This document shows positions 20,240 to 32,250 of a stretch of DNA of 64,000 nt, piece by piece. Within the stretch, counting starts at the first letter, position 1. The number at the start of each line of letters is the position of its first letter. Made by a program: the position numbers and the translations under genes. A model generated the notes under the pieces. It had not been told where the DNA came from. It did not search any database and was given only the letters and a program-made list of their open reading frames with translations. Source of the DNA: Hemileia vastatrix (Eukaryota; Basidiomycota; Pucciniomycetes; Pucciniales; Zaghouaniaceae). Location: the NCBI GenBank assembly GCA_030280995.1, contig JASXTE010000008.1, positions 4,235,001-4,299,000 of the forward strand, read 5' to 3'.

Positions 20240-22428
20240 GTAAATTACCCTCTCAGATTGGAAATAATACTGATAATTACAATATAGGTAATTCTATTGA
20301 TGTTAAATCTGTACAAAAAATAGAGGAGGATTTAAGAAATTTAGGTTTTAGAGTAGATACACCTGACTTGTCTTTTGTCCACAATAACAGTACTATATAC
20401 AATGATAATAAAGTTAATCCTCAGTTGCAACCACCTACTAGTGAGATGAGAAGTTCACAGGAGAGTGAGAGAATTAAAAAGGTGGACATGGAATATTTTA
20501 ACAATAATCCAACTGTCCATAGAATTGTTTCAGCATTGTGGAATAGAATGACTGATTGTGAGGAACAGACAGTTAAGCTCACTAGTGATAAAATTTCATC
20601 CTTGACATTGAATGTTTCTCAATTAGCAACACGTAATAAAGAATTAGAGAAAGAAAATTTGTCTCTAACTCTTAAATATGATTCATTGAGTAATAAATAT
20701 AATGACCTTTTCAAAAAATTTTGTGAGTTAGAAAAATTATATGAAACACATTTATTAAAAACTGAATCAAGAACAAAGTTATCTTTTGCACAGACAAATC
20801 AAAGTGTCTCTGAGTTGCTACAAAGATTAACTAAAGTTGAGATTGAAACTTCCAATCTACTAATGAACCAGGATAATCATAAGTATAATCAATATAATAA
20901 TAATCCTTTCATTGGCAAAAGTGAATCTCATTCCTTCCCTATACCACCACAATTAAAACCATCTGTTGGTAGTGTCAAATCTGAAAATGTAAGTCACAAA
21001 TCCGTGCAGGAAGAAATACAAGACCATTTATCAAAAGTGAATGCGTTGTTGAATTTACCTAAGATTAGTGAGATAAAATCCAATCAGAAAAACTGGCCTA
21101 AGATAGATCAGTACCCAACTTATGATGGGGAAGCCAGCTCTGATTGGCAACATTTTATTCAAAGAATTGACAACTTGAAATTCTCATATAAGTTACCAGA
21201 TGAAGAGATAACATCAAAATTAATTTCTTTATTTAAGGATGTTTCTTTATTATGGTTTGAAGCTGTCTTAAGTGAGGGTAGAGACTACTCTTGGGCTGAA
21301 TGGAAACAACTTATTGAAAAACTATTTGGAGGTTCTAAATTCAGGCTTACTCAGCAGAGACTTTATGAGAAGACTAGGTATAATCCGTTGAATGGTGACA
21401 AACCTATGGTATTTTTAATGAATTTAAACAAAATATTAAAAGCCATTGAGCCTCATATGGATTTTAACTTATGGAAAGATAAGATAATATACAAATTACC
21501 TATATCTGTCAGAGACATTGTTGTAGCTAGAACATTAAATGTTACTGAATATTCTGACTTTATTAATATTTGCAATGAAATATTATTAAACCATAAGTAT
21601 GAATCAAGGTATTCCACTTATAAGCAAAATGTTGAACCTGTAAAAACTCAGAATTCAAAAACACTTCAGGAGAAGCTGAAAAAACCTACTGCACCTGTAG
21701 TACCTAAAAAGTATGAAACAAATACTTGTTATAAGTGTAACAAACCTTGGGTCAAAGGTCACAAATGTGAGAAAAGCATAAATATTGTTGAAAATCAACG
21801 TGAATCTGAAACTGAAACTGAGAAAAGTAAAGAATCAAGTGATTATGACAGAAATATCTCATATAGTGATGAAAATGAAGTCTGTATGTTGGAAAATGAT
21901 TTGTCAATCTTTGAAAATCCAATATTAAATATGGACTCAAATGAATCTTTAATGAATTTTGAGGATGCTGAAATCATTAAGGATATACAAGCTGATAACT
22001 TTAGAATGACACCTATCACGGTTCCAGATATCATTTCTGGTGAAAATGTTAATATAGTATTGGACACAGGAGCTGCTGGTTCAGTTGTTTCCACTAATAC
22101 ATTACAGAAAATTGATAGTGAATATAAGTTTAAGCTTGAACCACTTCAGAATAAAAATTGGAGAGGTTTTGGATCAGTACTACACCCCATTGGTAAATAC
22201 AAAGCTGCTGTTTTCTTTAAACACCAACATGGTTATGTAAGGGTAACTTGTGACTTTGTAGTAATGGATAATACTAATTGTAGTAACTGTTTTATCATTG
22301 GAAATGATATTCTGACTAAATTTGGTGTAAAATTAGACCCTGCTAATAACAATTTTACAATTGGCATGAATGGTAAAAGGAAATTTAAAAAAATTCTTTT
22401 AACACAGTCTTACACATTGAGTCAGTAA
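20203..22428 (+). CDS. gag: Gag-protease polyprotein of chromovirus B
   Basis: An intact frame of about 740 codons. It has no ATG at the expected junction: the codon matching A's ATG is TTG at 20233, and an upstream GTG at 20203 opens the frame. Residues about 100-220 are coiled-coil-like (LTLNVSQLATRNKELEKEN). Residues about 300-480 form a retrotransposon capsid-like region (SDWQHFIQRID, WAEWKQLIEKLFG). A zinc knuckle C-X2-C-X7-H-X-C lies near nt 21725-21770 (CYKCNKPWVKGHKC). A retropepsin active site D-T-G-A lies near nt 22060-22075 (VLDTGAAGSVVS). The frame stops at 22428; pol follows in another frame. Confidence 0.88.
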   Translation: MPKIRTGNHPLVSKLPSQIGNNTDNYNIGNSIDVKSVQKIEEDLRNLGFRVDTPDLSFVHNNSTIYNDNKVNPQLQPPTSEMRSSQESERIKKVDMEYFNNNPTVHRIVSALWNRMTDCEEQTVKLTSDKISSLTLNVSQLATRNKELEKENLSLTLKYDSLSNKYNDLFKKFCELEKLYETHLLKTESRTKLSFAQTNQSVSELLQRLTKVEIETSNLLMNQDNHKYNQYNNNPFIGKSESHSFPIPPQLKPSVGSVKSENVSHKSVQEEIQDHLSKVNALLNLPKISEIKSNQKNWPKIDQYPTYDGEASSDWQHFIQRIDNLKFSYKLPDEEITSKLISLFKDVSLLWFEAVLSEGRDYSWAEWKQLIEKLFGGSKFRLTQQRLYEKTRYNPLNGDKPMVFLMNLNKILKAIEPHMDFNLWKDKIIYKLPISVRDIVVARTLNVTEYSDFINICNEILLNHKYESRYSTYKQNVEPVKTQNSKTLQEKLKKPTAPVVPKKYETNTCYKCNKPWVKGHKCEKSINIVENQRESETETEKSKESSDYDRNISYSDENEVCMLENDLSIFENPILNMDSNESLMNFEDAEIIKDIQADNFRMTPITVPDIISGENVNIVLDTGAAGSVVSTNTLQKIDSEYKFKLEPLQNKNWRGFGSVLHPIGKYKAAVFFKHQHGYVRVTCDFVVMDNTNCSNCFIIGNDILTKFGVKLDPANNNFTIGMNGKRKFKKILLTQSYTLSQ

Positions 22429-22459
22429 CAAATTCCCCGTCTAAAGGAAGAGAATCCAA

Positions 22460-25400
22460 TGAGATGGAACTTCTGGAAACAGAAATTTCAAAACATCATT
22501 TGGCACTCGGATATGTGAAACTGAGAAAGATAATATTTTGGAATTAATTAAAGCTTTTCCAATGGCTTTTGCACATGGTACAAATGAACTTGGCCTTGTA
22601 AAAGATCATGAAATGAAGATTAGTTTAACCTGTGATATGAATAATATTCCTGCTAGTCTTAAAAAGAAACCATACCCTGCTTCACCAATGAAGAGGAAAG
22701 ACATAGAGGATAATATTAAGATGTTATTAAAAATGAACATTCTTTAGAAGGTTGAAACTACACCAAAATATTGTGTAATATCACCAGTGCTAATTTCTTA
22801 TGAACAAGATAAAGCAAGACTGTGCGGTGATTATAGAGCATTAAATACATTTACAGTAGATGATATTTATCCCTTTCCAAGGATTGCCTCTATACATGCT
22901 ACCCTTAAAGGTGCTAAATATATAAGTTGCCTAGATGGAAATAAAGGGTACCATCAAATTCCTGTTGAAAAGAATTCACAGAACTTTTTGTTGATAACAA
23001 CACACATGGGAATCATAAATATGTCAGAATGCCATTTGGACCAAAAAATGCTCCATCAGTATTTCAGAAGTTAATGGATATAACATTCCATAATGAAATG
23101 ATTGAGGGAAGGTTAATGGTATACATTGATGACATCATAGTGTTCTCTAAAACTTTTGATGAACACTTAATCCATTTAAGGAAAGTATTTCAGAAAATGG
23201 ATGAAATAAAAATGACCCTTGCATTGAAAAAATGTAAATTTGGGTTTGAATCTTTAAAAGTGCTTGGTCATATTGTATCTGGCTTACAAGTATGTGTAGA
23301 CCAAAATAAAGTGGCTGCAATAAAAAATATTGGCATTCCTCAAAATGTGAAGGATGTACAATCTTTTCTTGGAATGTGTGGTTATTATAGACAATATATA
23401 AAAAACTACCAATCAATTGCTGCACCACTGACCACACTGATAAAGAAATCAGAAGCTTTCATTTAGAATAATGAAAGACAACAAGCTTTCAATAAGTTGA
23501 AGGAATGTTTAATGACAGATCCTATCTTGGGATTACCAGATTTCCAATTACCTTTTGTATTATATACAGATGCAAGTTTTATTGGACTGGGTGCTGCTTT
23601 ATATCAAAAACAACTTATTGAAGGTAAAATGTCAGAAGTAGTAATCTGCTATATTTCACGTACTCTGAGAAGTAGTGAATTGAAATATGGTGCTACTCAA
23701 CTTGAATGTTTGGCAGTAGTATGGGCTCTTGAAAAGCTACATTATTACCTTGAAGACCAAAAATTTGAGTTAATAACTGACTGTAGTGCAGTTAAGTCAC
23801 TCTTAAACATGAAAACTCCTAATAGACACATGTTTAGATGGCAATTAGCTGTACAAGAATACAGAGGACGGATGACTATTACACATAGAGCAGGAACCTT
23901 GCACTCTAATGTAGATCTGTTATCTAGAGTACCTCTGCCTAATAATGATGATAATTCTGCTTATGTTCCTGAGCCAGAGATTATTAGCATTTATGGCATT
24001 TATATTGTAGATCTTGAGGATGAATTTATGCAATCAATTCTTGATAATTATAATTCAGATCCTGACTTAAGTAAATTAACTACAATATTAAATGATCCAT
24101 CTAATGCTTCAATGAATGTTTTAATAAAAACATTACCAATTAAGTATAAAGAGGCATTAGAAAAAGGAAAATTTTCGATTGAGGATGGTTTTATATATTA
24201 CAGGAAAAAATTAAGTAATGTAATTGTAATTCCCCCTTCAATGAATGAGTTAATGTTAAGTATATGTCATGCTGATATATTAGCAGGTCATTTTGACTAC
24301 CATAAAACATTAACCAGAGTAAAAAACACAGCTTGGTGGATTAACATGTCTGAAGATGTTCAGAAATATGTTGAAACATGTGATTCTTGTCAAAAATATA
24401 AAAGATTAACAGGAAAAAGAGCTGGTTTATTACAACAAATTGAGCAACCAAAAGCTCCATGGGAAATCATTAACATGGACTTTGTAACAGGTTTGCCAAT
24501 AGCAGGGCATAAGAGTTATAACTCCTGCTGGGTAATTGTAGATAGATTTACAAAGATGTGTAAATTTATTCCTACCCACAAAGAGGTTTCTGCAAAGGAC
24601 TTAGCTTTTTTATGGTGGACACAAATGTTAAATACAGCAGGTTTCCCCAAAGCAATAGTTTCTGACAGAGATCCTAAATTTACTTCTGAGTTCTGGACAT
24701 CACTTATGGATGTTTCAGGGTGTCAATTAAAACTTTCTACAGCACACCATCCACAAACTGATGGGCTAGCAGAAAGAATGATACAAACCTTAGAAGATAT
24801 GATAAGAAGATACTGTGCTTTTGGTCTTAATTTTAAAGACAATGACAAATTCACGCATGATTGGGTAACCCTTATCCCAGGTTTAGAATTTTCATTTAAT
24901 AGTACAGTACATTCTGTCACTGGCAAAAAGCCATTTGAGTTATGGTTGGGTTATGTACCTAATACCCCTGCTAAAACTCTTAATAAGTTACCTAGATTGG
25001 ATAGTCATCCAGGTACTAAATCTTTTCTTCAGATGCAGGAATTATGCAGAAAACATGCTCAAGAATGTATAAATAAGGCTTTTGAGTATGAAAAGAAAAG
25101 ATGGGATAAAGCCCATAAAGAACAAATGTTCAAAGAGGGTGATGAAGTCCTTATTTCAATGCTACATTTCAATTTAAATGGTAAAGTTAAATTGAAGGAT
25201 CCATTCATTGGACCATTTGTAGTTAAAAAGATGGTTGGTAATAATACTGTTGAGGTTATTCTATATGCACCATATGATAGAAAACATCCAGTATTTCCTA
25301 TTTCTCTTATAAAACCATACCATTCTAATGATACTGCTCTATTTCCAAGAAGATCAGGAAGGCATAAACAGCAACCTGAAGAAATAGTGGAAAAGGCAGA

Positions 25401-25557
25401 AATTGAAAAGATACTTAAAAAGAGACACCTTACTAAAGAAAAGGGAGTTGAGTATCTATTAAGATTTAAAAATAAATCAAGTGAATATGACCAGTGGATT
25501 CCAGAAAATGAAATCTCTGATCTTAAAAATCTCTTGAAAAAATTTAAATCTAAATAA
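22460..25557 (+). pseudogene. pol: Pol of chromovirus B: RT, RNase H, integrase, chromodomain
   Basis: RT begins at about 22530 and includes the catalytic Y-I-D-D (MVYIDDIIVFSK, near nt 23122). RNase H follows (LYTDASFIGLG, QLECLAVVWALE). The integrase has a zinc-binding H-H-C-C region (CDSCQKYK near 24380) and a catalytic D-D-E: Asp in INMDFVTG, Asp in VSDRDPKF, Glu in TDGLAERMI. Then come GPF-type residues (DPFIGPFVV) and a C-terminal chromodomain-like segment (YLLRFKNKSSEYDQWIPE). Lesions are TAG at 22745-22747, a one-base loss near 23008 before RMPFGPKN, and TAG at 23464-23466 where Trp is expected. From 23497 to 25557 the frame is intact (686 aa). Chromodomain integrases target heterochromatin in known chromoviruses. 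Confidence 0.9.
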
Positions 25558-25657
25558 TACTGTTCATTCAGCATATGTATTATAAAAATTATTATTATTT
25601 ATTTTATTATTTCACTCCTTAGTTTTAATTAAAATGTCTTAACATTTTTTTATGTTT

Positions 25658-25675
25658 TTTTTTGGGGTGAGGGAG
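25658..25675 (+). promoter_or_regulatory. Polypurine tract of element B
   Basis: After a T-run, GGGGTGAGGGAG lies immediately before the 3' LTR. It is the expected plus-strand priming site. Confidence 0.75.
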
Positions 25676-26852
25676 TGTGAGCCTAAATATCCTTAGGACT
25701 GAGTATTTCTTATGCTTAAAATAAGATAAACTTAAGTAGATTAAGCTTATATCTTAAAAATAAGGTTAAAATAATAATATATATTATTTGATTATATATA
25801 TATATAATTATTATTCTATTATATAATTTACAATAGTTTAAATAGCTTATCCATGGCCTAATAATATTTATTAAGGTGTTAATGGAGTCATAATATACTT
25901 ATCTTAAGTGATATGAAGTAATTATTGACATACATAAGCTTATATGTATACATTAATCTCATATTCAGTGAAATATGCAGTATATTATGTATATTTAGGT
26001 ATATAAGTGGGTTTTAGCCCCTTAATAGCCTATAACCTTTGTTTTTCTGCTTATTTTAGGTCATATTGACGAAATCAGTGGACTCACAACGCCTATAGAA
26101 GCATAGACACCTATATCAGGCGCATACACCCAGTTTGGACAACTCAAATTACTTCCTTGGATGGTTATTCACGGATTTATGGGTTGGAAGGATGTTTCTG
26201 GGTTAATATGGATTCTTGGGGATGTTATTGGGGGATTGGAAATTTTATTTTTTTCCTTTATATGCTTTTAGTTTCATTAAATCTCTTTTTGATTATTTAT
26301 TTTACCTGTTTCTTTATGGTATCCGCTTTTATCTGGGTTTTCTATTTATGGTATGGATCTGTGTTATTATTAATAGTGATGGAGGGTCCTTACTGGAGGT
26401 CTTGGTGTTGAAACTTCTTGAAGTGGACGCCATGGGGAGGTGATGAGCCCTCACAGTGCTGTAATTGCCGGGGATAGCAGTGACATCATCTGGATTGAAG
26501 GTCTGTGCACTCCAGTGGATTCGGGTATAAGTAAGAAGGGATTTTGACGGTTTATTATAATCATTCAATTACTACAACTCAAACAACCACCACAATACAA
26601 TTATTAGCATTCAGAAATATATTATAAAGCCCTTATAAATTGATATTATCTTTATATAAGCTATAACTATATTTTATTCTTCTATTTTCCACCACTAGCA
26701 CGCATTTAAATCCAAGTATTGTGAGTTTTATTTGAGTATAACTATTCTAATAGTCTTTCCCTGAGGTTTAATAACTAAATCATTTATCAATAAGTAGTAG
26801 GACCATAAAATAACACTATTATATCATACTTATATACTAGACTATACTGACA
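25676..26852 (+). repeat. 3' LTR of element B
   Basis: It begins TGTGAGCCTAAATATCC and ends ACTGACA at 26852, followed by the TSD TCCTC. It is colinear with the 5' LTR. Visible differences include TGTGAGCC against TGTCAGAA at the start. Confidence 0.9.
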
Positions 26853-26965
26853 TCCTCCCTATACTCGCGACTGTCCCCAGAAGCCCATAAATACCTGCGT
26901 CTCGCAGCGTTTCCTTCCTCCATCTTCTATCTTCTTTTCTTATCTGTTATCCTTCATATCTTTCA

Positions 26966-27227
26966 ATGAATACCAGAAGAACTAATCCTAACACTGAAAA
27001 TACTGCCAACGTCATGGACACAATTCGACAGTTCGTGCGCACTCAGCCCCCTGCTGCTCCACCAACAACACCCATAACTACACTGATGGGTGGGACAAGA
27101 TGCACCGCTGCATCAAAAATGGCATAACTACTTGTCATTTCTCAAAAGCCCGCCGTGGAAATAATTTCTTCACTGTAAGTTATCTTCACTTTCCTTCCTT
27201 GTTGTTACTAAAATTTCATTACTTTCT

Positions 27228-27259
<32 letters not shown>

Positions 27260-28014
27260 CAGTCATGCGATTACTGCAAGCAACACAAGAAGAAGTGTAG
27301 CTACATTGGGCCTCCCACTGTTGCTTGTCTAGACCCTGATGCTTCAACCTTGACTATGATGAGTCAAATGATTATCAAGCGCCCAGCCTCACAACAAACG
27401 AGCTAAGGTTGGTTACCGTGCTCCTACGCCTAGTAGCGCCTCTTCGACCCCCAGATCTCTCTTCTGGGAGGAAAGTACAGTAAGTCTCTTTTTTTTTTTT
27501 TTTTTTTTTTTTGGGTTGAAATGCTAACATCTTCTGTTTTCCTCTGTTTTAGAATGCACCAGGCACTCCTTACGCTGAAACACCTCTGCCTCCTATTGCT
27601 CTCTTATTCCTTCCTGCCTTGTAAGAAGATCCCGTCTGGGATACCAAACCTATTCCAGAGTGTTCTTCTTGAATACCTTCTCCTGACTGGACTACGATGC
27701 AGCCGGTCTTTCATACCATTATCCCGGACGAATGGCCTATCGAAAACTTCCCGGTTGTCAATGATGAAGAGCCTGCCATGGCTCAAAACTGGGAATTTGC
27801 AGAGCAAATCGCCTGCACTCCATACGATGCGACCATGCGTCCTATGAACAATATGATAGCTGCTGTCAAAGAATTCCTTGAGGGGGTTCCGGTTTATACT
27901 TGCACTGAGTATGATAAACAAAAACAGCTGATAACTGCCTTGCAACGAAACATGCAAGAGGCTGTTAACGACTGGGCTTTCTGTGTCCCATTCTTTGAGG
28001 AAGCAGAATACTAA
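26966..28014 (+). pseudogene. Antisense cargo gene 1 (zinc-cluster-like), D copy, degraded
   Basis: It lies on the plus strand inside the 3' region of the minus-strand element D, and is homologous to 31204-32250. Exons are 26966-27174, 27263-27479 and 27553-28014. Introns have GTAAGT donors and CAG/TAG acceptors; both have expanded T-runs. The protein starts MNTRRTNPNTENTANVMD, as in the other copy. Compared with that copy, one base is missing in the first cysteine pair (near 27105), exon 2 has a 20-nt net loss, and exon 3 has a TAA near 27620. The second cysteine group CDYCKQHKKKC is intact. The last 105 codons (27697-28014) remain open. A TATA-like CATAAATAC lies about 80 bp upstream of the ATG. 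Confidence 0.75.
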
Positions 28015-28378
28015 AAAAAAAAACTTTCTTGTATATAATTCTTGTAAACTGTATGTAGGTAAGAAAAATTTAATATTATTTATTCTCCATTAATTTTCCT
28101 GTGAGAATTCTACAACAGCAAGATGAGTTGCCTTCAAAGAATATCATACTCTTGAGATTGTTGCTACTTCCTAAAACAAAAAATACTTCCTCTGCGTCGT
28201 ATATGCGTGCGCTTTTTACAATCTTTAGATCTTCGCAATACATGTCTTTCCCTTGATTGTAACAATTCATCTTTCCTTGGGTCCTTCATTATGACGAACA
28301 CTTTTCACTTTCTTCTTAGAAACCATCCAGCGCTCAAGTCAGACGTGGCACAACTGATGACTTCTTTATAATGCTATT

Positions 28379-28400
28379 GTTAACCTATAAATAGCCCTTC
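28379..28400 (+). promoter_or_regulatory. TATA box of antisense cargo gene 2, D copy
   Basis: CCTATAAATAG lies about 35-45 bp before the ATG at 28432 and is preserved in the C copy (near 32697). It supports an independent plus-strand promoter inside the element. Confidence 0.6.
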
Positions 28401-28431
28401 TAATAACCTGAATTTCCTCTATCCTAACATC

Positions 28432-29209
28432 ATGACTCAATATTGCACAGTTCCCAGAGATCAAGCTTGCTCATTTTTAAAACGCCGTAACTTTCATTGT
28501 ACATTTTCTAGACCTCGGAGGTATGCCTCTTTTAGACCTTCCTGTGACAATTGCTTTAGGTACCACAAAACTTGCAATACCTCCCTTAACCAGAATACTC
28601 CTCAGCCTACTGGTTATATTCGCTTTCCACCTAGCTCAACTAGTAGCGCTCCCATAATTACCACCACCAGTCCCACTATTTCCACTAATAATAATAATGT
28701 TCCTTATGAGTCGCCTTTGCTTCCTAGTTTTCCCAGGCGCAAAATATCCATACAGCCTAGCGCTACACCTTCTTCCATGCGCTCAGGCTCCACTTCAGCT
28801 GCTCCTGACGCCGTTACCGTTACTTCGCCGTCTGCACGCCCACAAAACTTATTAGCAAGTAAGTATCCTTTACTATACTTATGCTCCTCTTGCTTACTAA
28901 CTTCCTGTCAGGCTTCAATGAATACATCTCCTTGAGATGGGTTCCTACTCCTTTACCCTTTGTCAATTCCATGCAAATGTTTTCCAGACTTCGTCTTATA
29001 TATGACGCTATGTCCTATCCTACAATAACGCACCAGCTTTTTCTGACGCTGAACTTGAAGCTGGCTATTCTCATATAGAAATGATAGGTAAACTAATGAA
29101 CGAAATCAGCTCATCAACTATTCTTTGACTCCCTGCCAATCCCCGTCGCTTTGTCATGCCTGAAGACTGGAGAGGATATCCTATTAGCTTTCACTCTGAT
29201 ACTGAATAG
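28432..29209 (+). pseudogene. Antisense cargo gene 2 (zinc-cluster-like), D copy
   Basis: Exon 1 runs 28432-28858, the intron 28859-28911 (GTAAGT donor, TTACTAAC branch, CAG acceptor), and exon 2 from 28912 to the TAG at 29207-29209. Exon 1 encodes MTQYCTVPRDQACSF, then a second cysteine group CDNCFRYHKTC (C-X2-C-X6-C), then a Ser/Thr/Pro-rich region. One Cys of the first group is Arg (KRRN against KCRN in the other copy). Exon 2 has a one-base loss near 29018 and a TGA at 29126-29128; both sites are intact in the other copy. Conserved C-terminal motifs are SDAELEA, HIEMIG and MPEDW.GYPISFH. The pattern resembles small fungal Zn2Cys6-type proteins; the function is unknown. Confidence 0.7.
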
Positions 29210-29752
29210 CTTACAAGTGCTTTTCCTTATGAGCCTCCTCTTTCCATTCTCCCTGTACATATTCTTTGTATATTTTTCATGCTATGCCTACACATAATCT
29301 TTTTAGACATGGCGCTATTTTATTACACCTGTCTTCCATACTTTTAGAGCGCCTAACTTTTCTCCCTCTACTTTCTTCAAAAGACTGTAAACCCAAACAA
29401 AAATCATAAATAAACCTTCATATCGTAAAATGTTACCACCTTTACTGCGATACAGTGATATACCATGTAGAATAAGAATTGAACTATAGAGTGCCTCATC
29501 TATAAATCGATGATACACATCGCCTTTAATCCAATTACCTATTTTGTCATGTCCCCTTGAACAATGAAAGTATAAGATTACATTTTCCTCTGCTCCCTCA
29601 TCTAAGCACTTGTGCCAGTTTCCTGTTCAGCCATAGTCCGCCTAAATTCCAGTTAGCGCCCTCTATCCATCACAACTGTGTCAAAAAGTCTCCTGTGAGT
29701 CCTCTTAGAAAAACAAAACTTAACATAACTTGTTAGTTTAACCTCTTCCCGG
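29210..29752. other. Non-coding end of the D 3' region
   Basis: It is homologous to 33543-34140 in C. No gene is seen. It ends in AGTTTAACCTCTTCCCGG, the first half of a CCTC/GAGG motif that C interrupts. Confidence 0.6.
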
Positions 29753-31085
29753 TGTAGACTGTTCTAAAGTACTAAGCAGTAGACACAATGCAAGATGGGT
29801 TGGTTCTCCTTTTTAATTTATAAAAAGAAGCGCCTGCCACTCTTATTTTTAAAGACAGTGTAATAATGTGTAACACTAATATTTGAATAGAAAGTTTATA
29901 AGTTGAGATAAGTTAAAGATAAGAAACAAGTACTACTATCTGGATATTTCTATTCTTAACAAGTGCTATTATCCACAGCTACTCCCTCTTGAAGCGCTCT
30001 CTTTGGATATGCTATATTATAGTAATAAAATATCTCTAATAATAGTTAATCCCACTGAATCTATATATTCTCCCTATGTTGCGCTCTTTCACTATACTAT
30101 ATTAAATACACACACAGACGCACAAAATCTAAAGACTCAGAAAATACCTTTTAATATTCTCTCAAACAATTAATCAAAAAATATCTAATATCTAATACTG
30201 GGTACTATGACTATAGCTACACGTATATCTCTATATTGATTTTTCTATGATCTGCTTTTTAAAATGACAACTAATGCGATTTTTCTTATTTTATTAACTA
30301 AATAGATAGATCAACCAGTTCTCTCTTTTGTCCCTACCTAATAGTCCTCCTTTTTATATTCTTCCAGCGCTCAAGACACAGTTCCCTAATGGATCTCAAG
30401 CGCTGACTCTAGCGCCACATTAGTAAAACAATAACTAATTTATTAGTATTCTACTTACACTGCTTGCAACAACTACAGCGCCTAAATAAGACCCTATAAT
30501 TACGAACACTAGTATTAACTTGTTTCACTGATTCTCCACATATGCGCTTTTAACTATACCTTGTTTTGTTTCAGCGCTAGTTCCAGGTTTGACTTATCCT
30601 AACGCTGCGTCTAGTTGCCTTAACTCTTAGGTAATTTTACGATTGAGTCCCCACTCTCTTTGCTTTAATACTAGGTTCATAGTTTTGACAGCTTGCTTAA
30701 CTAGTTAGCCTTCTTCATTACTTGTCTCAGTAAGCTTCCCAACTGGCCGCGGTACAGTATACTATGCACTTGAGTCGTCCTTAAGCCATAACTCCTTCTT
30801 TAATGGGTAATGCACAATTATTTGAAAATCCAAATCCATATTGTTTAGCGCTTTATGCTCTTAAATCAATAACACACAATTCCCCATTGTGCGGCACATC
30901 TTGCTACAAAATCCGAGCGCACAGACCCTCAATCTTTTTCCGCATTTCCATTTCCTTTGTTCCTTGAAACACACAAATACATATTATATTTTAACATTTA
31001 CTGCTGCCCTAACTCCCCTTTGTTCTTCCTGGACTATGCGCTCTGATTGGTCTAAAATCACGCTTCCTGCGAGGCGCGTACCACA
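29753..31085 (-). repeat. 3' LTR of element C
   Basis: In the forward direction it reads TGTAGACTGTTC to GCGTACCACA. It is near-identical to 39320-40653. On the minus strand it starts TGTGGTACGCGCC, with a CCAAT box about 35 bp in. Confidence 0.9.
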
Positions 31086-31112
31086 TCCTCCCTCTACTTG
31101 CGACTGTCCCCA
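31086..31112 (-). promoter_or_regulatory. Polypurine tract of element C
   Basis: On the minus strand GGGGACAGTC...GAGGGAGGA directly precedes the LTR start TGTGG. E has nearly the same arrangement (GGGGACATTC...GGAGGGAGGA), linking the two families. Confidence 0.75.
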
Positions 31113-31203
31113 GGAGCCCCTAAATATTCTGCGTTTCGCAGAGTTTTCTTTCTCCTTCTTCTATCCTTTTCTCTTATTATCTTTATTATTTTTATCTTTC
31201 ACA

Positions 31204-32250
31204 ATGAATACCAGAAGAACCCCTCCTAACGCTGAAAATACGGCCAACATCATGGACGCTATACTACAGTTCATGCGCACTCAGCCCCCTACTGCTTCCC
31301 CAACAACGCCCATAACCACACTGATGGGTGGGACGAGATGCACTCGTTGCATTGAAAATGGCATAAATCCATGTCATTTTTCAAAAGCACGCCATGGCAA
31401 TACTCTCTTCACTGTAAGTTCTCTTCATTCTTCTTCCCATTTGTTACTAACCTTTTCATTTTTCATTTATTTTTAGTCTTGTTATTACTGCAAGCAACGC
31501 AAGAAGAAATGCAGTTAGGATGGGCCTCCCACTGTCGCGCGCCTGGACCCAAATACTTCTACACTAAGTATGATGAGTCAAATGGCCATCAAGCGCCCAG
31601 AACCTGCTCCTGTTACCCCACCTGGTAACAAACAAACCAAGGTTGGTTACCGCGAGCCTACTCCTAGTAGCGTCGCTTCTGTCACTAAATCTCTTTTCTC
31701 GGAGGAAAGTACAGTAAGTTTCTTTTTCTTACTTCTTCCCTTTCTAACACTAACATTCTCTCTTTCCCCCTTTTTTTTTATGTAGGATGCACCAGGTACT
31801 CCTTATGCTGAAACACCTCCGCCTCCTATCACTCCACAATTCCTTCTTACCTTGGAAGAAGATCCCGCCTGGGATACAATGCCTACTCCCAAACCTACTC
31901 CTTGTTCGCCCACTCCTGACTGGTCTGATATGCAGCTGGTCTTCAATACCGTCACTCCAGTCAAATGGCCAACCGATAACTTTTCGGTAGTAGATGACGA
32001 TGAGCCCGCCATGGCTCAAAACTGGGAATTCACAGAAAAAATTGCCTGCGCTCCTTACAATGCGACCATGCGTCGTATGAATAACATGATTGGGGCCGTC
32101 AAAACATTCCTCGAGGAGGTTCCGGTTTATACTCGCGCTGAGTATAATAAGCGAAAACAACTAATAGCTGCCTTGCAACAAAACATGCAAGAAGCTGTTA
32201 ACAATTGGGCTATCTGCGTCCCAATCTTTGATGAAGCAGAATACTACTAA
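31204..32250 (+). pseudogene. Antisense cargo gene 1 (zinc-cluster-like), C copy, one nonsense codon
   Basis: This is the better-preserved copy. Exons are 31204-31413, 31477-31713 and 31786-32250, all phase 0, giving 303 codons. Introns of 63 and 72 nt have GTAAGT donors, TTACTAAC/CACTAAC branch sites and TAG acceptors. Across the first intron the cysteines read C-X2-C-X7-C-X14-C-X2-C-X6-C (RCTRC...PC, then CYYCKQRKKKC). This is close to the fungal Zn2Cys6 binuclear cluster, usually a DNA-binding domain in the nucleus. The C-terminal 150 residues (NMIGAVKTFLEEVPVYTRAE, QEAVNNWAICVP) are unrecognised. The only visible lesion is TAG at 31516-31518, where the other copy has TAC. It lies antisense between the 3' LTR and pol of C, 119 bp from the LTR. 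Confidence 0.78.

Larger units (their letters stand above)
18005..26852 (+). mobile_element. Complete chromovirus (Ty3/gypsy) element B
   Basis: 8.85 kb, with 1177-bp LTRs at both ends and a perfect 5-bp TSD TCCTC (18000-18004 and 26853-26857). It sits in the polypurine tract next to the 3' LTR of D. Gene order is nested small ORF, Gag-protease, RT-RNase H-integrase, and a C-terminal chromodomain. The two LTRs differ at only a modest number of positions, so it is among the younger insertions here. Even so, pol has two in-frame stops and one frameshift. Confidence 0.92.

Noticed and set aside
30889..31476. Long plus-strand ORF running from the C LTR into cargo gene 1
   Set aside because: It starts with a non-ATG codon inside the LTR and ends in the first intron of the cargo gene. 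The part that is conserved in all LTR copies follows from LTR similarity alone.
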